7,167 bases of DNA from Solirubrobacterales bacterium (GTDB lineage: Bacteria > Actinomycetota > Thermoleophilia > Solirubrobacterales > Solirubrobacteraceae): positions 1 through 7,167 of the forward strand of contig JAOPZO010000276.1 of the NCBI GenBank assembly GCA_025964065.1, written 5' to 3'. The notes under the pieces were generated by a model. The model was not told the DNA's origin. It did not search any database and saw only the letters and a program-made list of their open reading frames with translations. Both the position numbers and the translations under genes were made by a program. Within the stretch, counting starts at the first letter, position 1, and each line of letters starts with the position of its first letter. This document shows positions 1 through 6,179 of this stretch, piece by piece.

Positions 1-1461
1 CGGCTGCGCCCCGAGGCCCTCCTCCGCGGCGGCGCCTTCGCGCTCGGCGTCTCCGCGGGCCGGCCGCGCACGGACGGCGCGATCCTCTGGACGCGGGTCG
101 ACGGAATCGGGCGCTCGGGCCGCGTGACGCTCGAGATCGCCCGCGACAAGGACTTCCGGAACGTCGTGCGGCGCACCACGAGCCGCGCGGCCGCGGTCCG
201 CGACTTCTGCGTGCGCCAGGACGTCAGGGGCCTGCCGGCGGGCGAGGAGTTCTTCTACCGCTTCGCCACCCGGGACGCCGACTCCCCTGTCGGCCGCCTC
301 CGCACGCTGCGCCCGCCGGACTCCCGCGAGCCCGCCCGGATCGGCTTCTTCTCCTGCCAGAAGTACTCCGTCGGCTTCTACACCGCCCACGCCGGGCTGG
401 CGGCCGAGCCGGACCTCGACCTCGTGGTCTGCCTCGGCGACTACGTGTACGAGAGCCGCGTGGGCGCCGGTGCCGCCCGCCCGGACACCACGGGCGCCAA
501 CGGCGACGGCGACGTGCAGACGCTCGCCGACTACCAGGAGAAGTACCGGCTCTACAAGGCCGACCCGGCCCTGCAGGCCATGCACGCGATGCACCCGTAC
601 GTCGCGATCTGGGACGACCACGAGGCCGAGAACGACTACGCGGGGACGACGCCGGGCACCGGGAGCAACCGCCGCGTCCCGTTCGCCACGCGCCGCCGCA
701 ACGGGTACGAGGCGTTCTTCCAGTACCACCCGGTCCAGCGCGACGCCGACGACCGCTCCCGCATATACCGCTCCGTGCAGCTCGGCGGCGCCGAGGTCTT
801 CCTGGTCGACCAGCGCCAGTACCGCGACCCGCTCGCCTGCCCGTCGCTGCAGCCGTGCCCGGGCGCCACGGCGCCGGGGCGCTCGCTCCTCGGCGCGACG
901 CAGCGCGAATGGCTCCTCGGCGCCATGACGCGCTCGAAGGCGCCATGGAAGGTCCTCGCCTCCCAGGTGATGTTCGCCGGCCTCGACCTCGCGCCGGGCG
1001 TCGCGATCAACGCGGACGCCTGGGACGGCTACGCGGACGAGCGGCGCATCATCGGGGAGCGGCTGCTCGCCGCCGGGGTCCGCGACGTCACGACGATGAC
1101 GGGCGACATCCACGCGTTCTTCGCCGGGACCGTCACGACGACGGGCCGGATCGACGGCCGGCCGTTCGCGACGGAGTTCGTCGGCGGCTCGGTCACCTCG
1201 GAGGGGATCAACGCCGAGCTCGAGGACGCCGGGCTCCCGGCGGGCGGCGGGCCGCTCACCCCCCAGACGCTGCTCGCCTCGAACCCGCACCTGCGCTACG
1301 CCGAGACGGTGAGCAACGGCTACGGCGTGCTCGAGGCCCGCCCGGACGAGCTCCTCGCGACGTTCCGCTCACCCGCCACGATCGCGCGCCCGACCGCGCC
1401 GGTGAGCGACCTCGCGCGCTTCCGGGTGCCCCGCGGATCGACGACGGTCGAGCGGCTGTAG
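1..1461 (+). CDS. phoD: PhoD-family alkaline phosphatase/phosphodiesterase, 5' end missing
   Basis: This is the C-terminal 486 residues of a PhoD-like metallophosphoesterase, which hydrolyses phosphate mono- and diesters outside the cytoplasmic membrane. The frame is open from base 1. The codons before the first GTG (124) already encode the family's N-terminal domain (FALGVSAGRP, then ILWTRV), so the true start lies upstream of the window. Counting from base 1, the metal-site motifs run in order: SCQ at residues 118-120, GDYVYE at 146-151, WDDHE at 204-208, DQRQYRDP at 270-277 and TGDIH at 367-371. In Bacillus PhoD, the Cys of SCQ and the Asp/Tyr of GDYxYE belong to the Fe/Ca centre, and all are kept here. 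The usual N-terminal GVASGDP reads GVSAGRP, a mild deviation. Family members usually carry a Tat signal; here that region is outside the window. The product ends at TAG 1459-1461. The family call is secure, but the exact substrate is not known. Confidence 0.95.
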   Translation, partial: RLRPEALLRGGAFALGVSAGRPRTDGAILWTRVDGIGRSGRVTLEIARDKDFRNVVRRTTSRAAAVRDFCVRQDVRGLPAGEEFFYRFATRDADSPVGRLRTLRPPDSREPARIGFFSCQKYSVGFYTAHAGLAAEPDLDLVVCLGDYVYESRVGAGAARPDTTGANGDGDVQTLADYQEKYRLYKADPALQAMHAMHPYVAIWDDHEAENDYAGTTPGTGSNRRVPFATRRRNGYEAFFQYHPVQRDADDRSRIYRSVQLGGAEVFLVDQRQYRDPLACPSLQPCPGATAPGRSLLGATQREWLLGAMTRSKAPWKVLASQVMFAGLDLAPGVAINADAWDGYADERRIIGERLLAAGVRDVTTMTGDIHAFFAGTVTTTGRIDGRPFATEFVGGSVTSEGINAELEDAGLPAGGGPLTPQTLLASNPHLRYAETVSNGYGVLEARPDELLATFRSPATIARPTAPVSDLARFRVPRGSTTVERL

Positions 1462-1562
1462 CGCCCCGCCCGGGCCGTCCCCCGCCCCGGTTCGGCGGCG
1501 ACGGGTTGGCGCAAGTTTCCCAAGCGGGACGCGTTGAGGTGGTTCGACGACGTCCGCCGACC

Positions 1563-1567
1563 GAGGA
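1563..1567 (+). promoter_or_regulatory. Ribosome binding site that sets the TTG start of the carboxypeptidase
   Basis: GAGGA lies 5 nt before the TTG at 1573. The alternative in-frame TTG at 1534 has no comparable purine-rich site before it. Starting at 1573 also puts a clean signal peptide at the N-terminus, whereas 1534 would add 13 polar, charged residues in front. Both lines of evidence favour 1573. Confidence 0.65.
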
Positions 1568-1572
1568 ACTCC

Positions 1573-4500
1573 TTGCCGCGCATCCCCCGCTCCACCGCCC
1601 TGCCGCTCGCCTCCCTGGCCCTGCTCGCCGCGGCTTCCCCGGCCGCGGCCGCCACGGGCGAGCTGCCGCTCACGAAGGTCTTCGAGGGCCGGCTCGCGCC
1701 CGCCGCCGGGACCACGGGCGTCGCCTGCCAGGCCGCCTACCGGCCCGGCACCCCCGGCGTCGCGACGCGCGAGGTCGTCGTGCCCGCGGGCCTCGCGGTG
1801 CTCGAAGCCGCGATGACCGGCTCCGGCGGGGACGTCGACCTGGCGATCTTCGACGCCTCCGGCCGGGCCATCGCCGCCGGCGCGTCCCCCGACGCGCAGG
1901 AGGTCGCCTCGGGCTGGACGCTCCTGGGCGGCACCCTCCGCGTGCAGGCCTGCCGCCGTGACGGCGACACCCGCGATGTCGGCATCGTCCTCGAGCGCGC
2001 CACGCTGCCGAGCACCGCGAGCGCCGCGACGGCGCGCGCCAACCCCCCGCAGCTCGTCGACGTCCTCGCGCCGACGCAGGCGGAGCGCACGCGCGTCGCC
2101 GGCCTCGGGCTGGACCTCACCGAGCACGCCGGCAGGGACAGCGTCGGCGTCGTGCTCCACGACGCCGACGACCGTGCCGCCCTCACCCGCGCGGGGCTGC
2201 GCTGGAAGGTCGTCGTCCCGGACCTCGTCGCGCAGGACGTCGCCGCCCGCCGCGAGGAGCGCGCCGCGACCGCCGCCCGCGCCGCCGCGGGCGAGCGCGT
2301 CACCAACGGCGCCCGCGCCGTCCCGATCACCGAGCGCACGACGTACCGCACGCTCGCCGACTACGAGACGGACCTCAAGGCGCTCGCCACCGAGAACCCC
2401 GGGCTCGTGAAGCTCATCACGCTGAACAACAAGACGCTCGGGGGCCGCGACGTCCTCGGCGTCGAGATCGCGAAGGACGTCAACGTCGACGACGGCAAGC
2501 CCGCGTTCCTCAACATGGGCGTCCACCACGCCCGCGAGTGGCCCTCGGGCGAGAACGCGATGGAGTGGGCCCTCGAGCTCGTCCGCGGCGTGAAGTCCGG
2601 CGACGAGCGCATCACGCGCATCGTCGAGGGAAGCCGCAACATCGTCGTGCCGATCGTGAACGCGGACGGCTTCAACGCGTCGCGCGAGGCGGGCGCGCTC
2701 GGCTTCGCCGACGGCGGCCGCGACGAGGCGGTCCCGGACACGGCGTACCTCGTCGCCGGCGCCGCGACCGGCGGCGAGTACCGCCGCAAGAACTGCCGCG
2801 CGCCGGACGACTCCGACACCGCGACGTGCCTCACCTCGGCGGGGCTCGCCGAGCCCGGCGTCGACCCGAACCGCAACTACGGCGGTCTCTGGGGCGGCCC
2901 CGGCGCCACGAGCGACATCACCGCGCAGACCTACTGGGGCCCCGGCCCGTTCTCCGAGGCCGAGACCCGGAACATCAAGGAGCTCGTCGGCTCGCGGCAC
3001 GTGATGTCGCTCATCACGAACCACACCACCGCCGGCCTGCTGCTCCGCGCCCCCGGCCTGGCCTCGCTCGGCGATCCCGTCGACGAGGACCGGGGCTACA
3101 AGGCGCTGGGTGACGCGATGGCCAAGGAGAACGGCTACTTCAGCCAGAAGTCCTTCGAGCTGTACGACACGACGGGCACGACGGAGGACTGGACCTACAA
3201 CACGGCGGGCGGCTTCGGCTTCACGTTCGAGGTCTACTGCGGTCGGCCGAACTTCGAGACCGGCGACTGCGACGACCCCGCGTTCCACCCGACGTTCCAG
3301 CGGACGGTCGAGGAGTACCTCGGCACCTCACCGCAGGCCGATCACGTCGACGACCCGGGCCGCAGCGCCGAGAACCCCTTCGGCAACGTCGCGGGCTACG
3401 ACGGCAAGGGGAACTCGGAGGCGTACAAGATCGCCGCGGAGTCGGCCATGAACACCACGCGCCACTCCGTGCTCTCGGGCGTGGCGCCGGCCGGCGTGAC
3501 GCTCCGCCTGAAGAAGACGTTCAAGACCGAGACGTTCCCGCAGCCCCGCGAGACGGGTCCGGACACGCCGGACTTCTTCGACGACAAGCTCGAGTCGACG
3601 CTCCCGGTCGGCGCCTCCGGGCGCTTCGAGTGGCACGTGAACCCGTCCACGCGGCCCATCGCGGCGAAGGACCGCGGCGAGGCCGGCACCGCCGGGCCGC
3701 CGAGCGCCACGATCGCGCAGTCGGGCGGCCCGAACGGGAGCCCGAGCGATCCCGCGGACGACGGCGTGGCGGTGCCCGATCCGATCGGGCTCGACGCCGG
3801 CGCGGCCACGTACAACGACCACCCGTTCACGATCCCGGCCACGGGGGACAACCGGTCGGCCACGGTCACGATCGCCTGGACGACCCCGGCGACGGACTGG
3901 GACATGACGCTGTTCGAGGACGAGGACGGCGACGGCACCCTCGAGGCGGGGGAGCGCGAGGTCGGCACGGCCGCCACCGGCGTCGGGACCTCCGAGACCG
4001 TGAACATGGCCCGGACCGACCTCGTGGCCGGGAGGAAGTACGTGCTGCGGGTGCTGAGCTTCGTCGGCGTCGAGCCCTACGACATGACGGTGGAGTTCGC
4101 CGGGGCCGCCCCGTTCCAGCCCGCGACGGTCGAGGCGTACACGCTGACCTGCGAGCGCGGCGACCGGGTGCTCGACACGCAGCAGGTCATCATCGACCGT
4201 GCCGAGGCCAAGACGCTCACGCTGGCGGGCGGCTGCGCGGTGCCGAGGACCGACACGCCGGACCCGGAACCGGAGCCGACGCCGACCGACACCGCCACGA
4301 CGCCGCCCCCGGACACGACAGGCCCCGGCGCGGCGACCAACGGCACGACGACGCTCGGCACGACCGGCGCGACGGCGGGGAGCACCGGCACGACCGCGAC
4401 CCCTGCGAAGACCGCCCCGCCCGTGGTGACGGCGACCTGCTCGAGCCGCCGCACGTTCCGCGTCTCGGTGAAGCGGCAGTTCACGAAGCGCCTGCGCTCC

Positions 4501-4677
4501 GGCCGGGTGCTCGTGAACGGCAAGCGCGTCGGGGCGCTGAGCCGCACGCGGCGCAGCGTCCGCGTGAACCTCGCCGGCAGCGGCCGCAGGACGGTCGTCG
4601 TCCGGATCGAGATGGTCCTCGCGGGCGGGAAGCGCGTCGTGGACGTCCGTCGCTACCGGCCCTGCGCCCGGGGGTAG
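1573..4677 (+). CDS. Secreted multidomain M14 zinc carboxypeptidase
   Basis: This 1034-residue exported metallopeptidase should remove C-terminal amino acids from peptides. Domains in order: Sec-type signal peptide (1-27, cleavage after the Ala run); a PPC-like beta domain with Cys52 and Cys127 (about 28-150); a propeptide-like region (about 157-235); the M14 catalytic domain (about 255-585); a beta-rich region (about 600-660); a second PPC-like domain with an EF-hand-like loop (about 745-840); a Thr/Pro linker (about 891-952); and a basic Cys-bracketed C-terminal domain (956-1034). All M14 active-site positions are present: zinc ligands H319 and E322 in HHAREWPS, H484 in NHT; R321, R405, N433 and R434 for substrate binding; Y531; and general base E553 in FTFEVY. 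These match bovine carboxypeptidase A H69, E72, H196, R71, R127, N144, R145, Y248 and E270. The start is TTG 1573, chosen on RBS and signal peptide; TTG 1534 is the alternative. It lies 111 nt after the phosphatase gene on the same strand, so it may have its own promoter. The protein is far longer than the roughly 300-residue catalytic core of the family. Confidence 0.93.
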   Translation: MPRIPRSTALPLASLALLAAASPAAAATGELPLTKVFEGRLAPAAGTTGVACQAAYRPGTPGVATREVVVPAGLAVLEAAMTGSGGDVDLAIFDASGRAIAAGASPDAQEVASGWTLLGGTLRVQACRRDGDTRDVGIVLERATLPSTASAATARANPPQLVDVLAPTQAERTRVAGLGLDLTEHAGRDSVGVVLHDADDRAALTRAGLRWKVVVPDLVAQDVAARREERAATAARAAAGERVTNGARAVPITERTTYRTLADYETDLKALATENPGLVKLITLNNKTLGGRDVLGVEIAKDVNVDDGKPAFLNMGVHHAREWPSGENAMEWALELVRGVKSGDERITRIVEGSRNIVVPIVNADGFNASREAGALGFADGGRDEAVPDTAYLVAGAATGGEYRRKNCRAPDDSDTATCLTSAGLAEPGVDPNRNYGGLWGGPGATSDITAQTYWGPGPFSEAETRNIKELVGSRHVMSLITNHTTAGLLLRAPGLASLGDPVDEDRGYKALGDAMAKENGYFSQKSFELYDTTGTTEDWTYNTAGGFGFTFEVYCGRPNFETGDCDDPAFHPTFQRTVEEYLGTSPQADHVDDPGRSAENPFGNVAGYDGKGNSEAYKIAAESAMNTTRHSVLSGVAPAGVTLRLKKTFKTETFPQPRETGPDTPDFFDDKLESTLPVGASGRFEWHVNPSTRPIAAKDRGEAGTAGPPSATIAQSGGPNGSPSDPADDGVAVPDPIGLDAGAATYNDHPFTIPATGDNRSATVTIAWTTPATDWDMTLFEDEDGDGTLEAGEREVGTAATGVGTSETVNMARTDLVAGRKYVLRVLSFVGVEPYDMTVEFAGAAPFQPATVEAYTLTCERGDRVLDTQQVIIDRAEAKTLTLAGGCAVPRTDTPDPEPEPTPTDTATTPPPDTTGPGAATNGTTTLGTTGATAGSTGTTATPAKTAPPVVTATCSSRRTFRVSVKRQFTKRLRSGRVLVNGKRVGALSRTRRSVRVNLAGSGRRTVVVRIEMVLAGGKRVVDVRRYRPCARG
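3919..3954 (+). other. EF-hand-like calcium loop within the carboxypeptidase
   Basis: Residues 783-794 read DEDGDGTLEAGE. This fits the 12-position EF-hand loop pattern: Asp at 1, 3 and 5, Gly at 6, Leu at 8 and Glu at 12. It sits between two predicted beta strands of the PPC-like domain (WDMTLF before, then a Val/Thr-rich stretch) and not between two helices. It is therefore best read as an isolated calcium-binding loop that may stabilise the extracellular protein. Calcium binding is inferred from the pattern only. Confidence 0.6.
4339..4398 (+). repeat. Four degenerate 15-bp units encoding a Gly/Thr pentapeptide linker repeat
   Basis: Four consecutive in-frame 15-nt units encode NGTTT, LGTTG, ATAGS and TGTTA. 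Three of them share the 9-mer CGGCACGAC, at 4341, 4356 and 4386, spaced at multiples of 15 nt. The repeat lies in the low-complexity linker that follows a Pro/Glu/Asp/Thr-rich stretch (TPDPEPEPTPTDTATTPPP) and precedes the C-terminal domain. It looks like a flexible extracellular spacer that has grown by small tandem duplications. Confidence 0.6.
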
Positions 4678-4690
4678 CGCCTACGGGCGC
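4664..4690. terminator. Possible bidirectional stem-loop spanning both stop codons of the convergent pair
   Basis: GCGCCCG (4664-4670) is a perfect 7-bp match to CGGGCGC (4684-4690). In an alternative fold, a 6-bp outer stem leads to an inner GTAG/CTAC stem (4674-4677 with 4681-4684) and a 3-nt loop. The structure covers the last codons and stops of both genes and can form in either transcript. There is no T-run on either side, so a classical intrinsic terminator is not supported. A T-less terminator of the kind proposed for actinobacteria, or chance GC pairing, are both possible. Confidence 0.35.
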
Positions 4691-6096
4691 CGGCGCTCAC
4701 GCTGGACCGGGCCCGCCCCCGTGGCGGGCCCGACGTCCGGGTGGCTCACGGCCTCGAGCCTCCGGGTGTCGAGCGGCCCGTTCGGGCCGGTGAGCGCGAC
4801 GTTCAGCAGGTACAGCAGCGCGCCCACCCCGAGCAGGATCGCCGAGCGCAGGAAGACCTCTCCGTCGCGGTAGGTCAGCAGCAGGATGCAGACGCCGATG
4901 CCCACGACCGGGATCCACGACGGGGTCCTGAAGTGGTCGTGGCCGACGGGATCCCTGCGCAGGACCAGCACGGAGACGTTCACCGCGATGAACACGATGA
5001 GCAGCAGCGTCACGGTCATGTCCGCGAGGTCCCCGAGGTCGCCCGTCAGGACGAGCACGATCCCGAGCAGGGTCGTGAAGGCGATGGCCAGGAGCGGCGT
5101 ACGGCGCGTGCCGACCCCGCCGAGGACGGAGGGCAGGATCCCCTCGTTGCTCATCCCGTAGAGCAGGCGCGAGGCCATGACCATGTTGATGAGCGCGCCG
5201 TTGGCGAGCGCGAAGAGCGCGATCGCGGAGAAGACCTTCGCGTCGACCGCGAGCGGGCCCGTGCCGGCGACGGTCTGCAGCGGGCCGTCGGACGCGGCCA
5301 GCACGTCGGTCGGCACGACCATCGAGGCGAGCACGGTGACCGTGAGGTAGATGACGCCCGCGATGAGCAGCCCGCCGAACAGCGCCCGCGGGAACGCCCG
5401 GCGCGGGTCCCTCGCCTCCTCCGCGACGTTCACGGAGTCCTCGAAGCCGATGAGCGCGAAGAAGGCGAGCGCCGCACCGCCGAGCATCGCGCCGACGACC
5501 GACTCGCCCTCCTTGAAGTCGAACGCCCGGCCCGCGTCGCCCTGGCCGTCCGCGATCGCGGCGATCGCGATGACGACGACGAGCAGCAGGCCGGCCACCT
5601 CGATGCCCGTGAGCACGAGGTTGAACCTGATCGACTCCTTGATGCCGCGCGCGTTGATCAGCGCGATGACGAGCAGGAAGCCGATGCCGACGAGCACCGT
5701 GGGCAGCGAGACGAACGCCTCGAGGTAGTCGCCGCCGAACGCGCGCGCGAGCGTTGCGGCGCTCGTGATGCCCGAGGCCATGACCGCGAACGCCACCATG
5801 AACGAGAGGAAGGGGCGCCGGAACGCCTTGTTGACGTAGAGCGCCGCGCCCGCGGCCTGCGGGTACTTCGTCACGAGCTCCGCGTAGGCGAACGCGGTGA
5901 ACACGGCGAGCAGGAGCGCGACGGCGAACGCGGTCCAGATGGCGCCGCCGACCCGGCCGCCGACCTCCCCGACGAGCGCGTAGATCCCCGCGCCGAGGAC
6001 GTCGCCCACGACGAAGACCAGGAGCATGTTGCGCCCGATCGCGCGCTCGAGCCCTTGGGGCGCGACGGCCCCGGAAGGTGGTGCGGAGGTGGCCAT
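4681..6096 (-). CDS. APC-superfamily amino acid permease
   Basis: This 471-residue integral membrane transporter probably imports amino acids or related amines with protons or by exchange. About 12 hydrophobic segments are visible, near residues 24-43, 50-72, 97-118, 130-148, 158-182, 203-219, 240-262, 286-312, 333-351, 358-380, 394-408 and 413-436, which is the usual number for the superfamily. Helix 1 carries the broken-helix motif GDVLGAGI (31-38). Helix 6 leads into the hallmark GFEDSVNVAEEARDPRRAFP (217-236). The C-terminus is a short Arg-rich cytoplasmic-style tail. The ATG at 6096 is supported by an in-frame TAG only 4 codons upstream; the RBS is weak (a G-rich stretch with no clear AGGAGG). 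Its stop is 3 nt from the carboxypeptidase stop. It lies 83 nt downstream of the acyl-CoA synthetase gene on the same strand. The specific substrate cannot be read from sequence. Confidence 0.92.
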   Translation of the reverse strand: MATSAPPSGAVAPQGLERAIGRNMLLVFVVGDVLGAGIYALVGEVGGRVGGAIWTAFAVALLLAVFTAFAYAELVTKYPQAAGAALYVNKAFRRPFLSFMVAFAVMASGITSAATLARAFGGDYLEAFVSLPTVLVGIGFLLVIALINARGIKESIRFNLVLTGIEVAGLLLVVVIAIAAIADGQGDAGRAFDFKEGESVVGAMLGGAALAFFALIGFEDSVNVAEEARDPRRAFPRALFGGLLIAGVIYLTVTVLASMVVPTDVLAASDGPLQTVAGTGPLAVDAKVFSAIALFALANGALINMVMASRLLYGMSNEGILPSVLGGVGTRRTPLLAIAFTTLLGIVLVLTGDLGDLADMTVTLLLIVFIAVNVSVLVLRRDPVGHDHFRTPSWIPVVGIGVCILLLTYRDGEVFLRSAILLGVGALLYLLNVALTGPNGPLDTRRLEAVSHPDVGPATGAGPVQRERRRP

Positions 6097-6117
6097 GCGC
6101 CCGCTCTACCCCAGCCC

Positions 6118-6139
6118 CCACGTGCCAGAACGCACGTGG
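6118..6139. promoter_or_regulatory. Perfect 8-bp inverted repeat between the acyl-CoA synthetase and permease genes
   Basis: CCACGTGC (6118-6125), a 6-nt spacer and GCACGTGG (6132-6139) form a perfect inverted repeat. Each arm contains the palindrome CACGTG. It lies 40 nt past the acyl-CoA synthetase stop and 21 nt before the permease ATG. It could be a hairpin terminator for the upstream gene (no T-run follows), an operator for the permease, or a leader structure close to its ribosome binding site. The sequence alone does not decide between these. Confidence 0.45.
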
Positions 6140-6179
6140 CGGTCCGGAGCGGCTCGTGGGCCGGCGACCCGCTTGCGCC

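Noticed and set aside
124..126. GTG at 124 as the start of the phosphatase
   Set aside because: Conserved PhoD N-terminal sequence is encoded in the same frame before it, reaching the window edge without a stop.
1482..1498. Hairpin CCGCC-N7-GGCGG after the phosphatase stop, considered as a terminator
   Set aside because: It has only 5 bp in very GC-rich sequence and no T-run, so it is easily explained by chance.
1534..1572. Upstream TTG (1534) as the start of the carboxypeptidase
   Set aside because: There is no convincing ribosome binding site before it, and it would place 13 polar residues ahead of the signal peptide. TTG 1573 has GAGGA at 5-nt spacing.
1369..3288. Long open frame of 639 codons on the minus strand opposite the carboxypeptidase
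   Set aside because: Its translation is a monotonous Arg/Ala/Gly/Val/Glu mix without recognisable motifs. It lies opposite a gene with all M14 active-site residues intact. Long antisense frames are expected at this GC content.
4697..6121. Second minus-strand frame of 474 codons overlapping the permease
   Set aside because: It is an Arg/Gly-rich frame shift of the permease with no hydrophobic segments. The frame used in the annotation gives 12 membrane spans and APC motifs.
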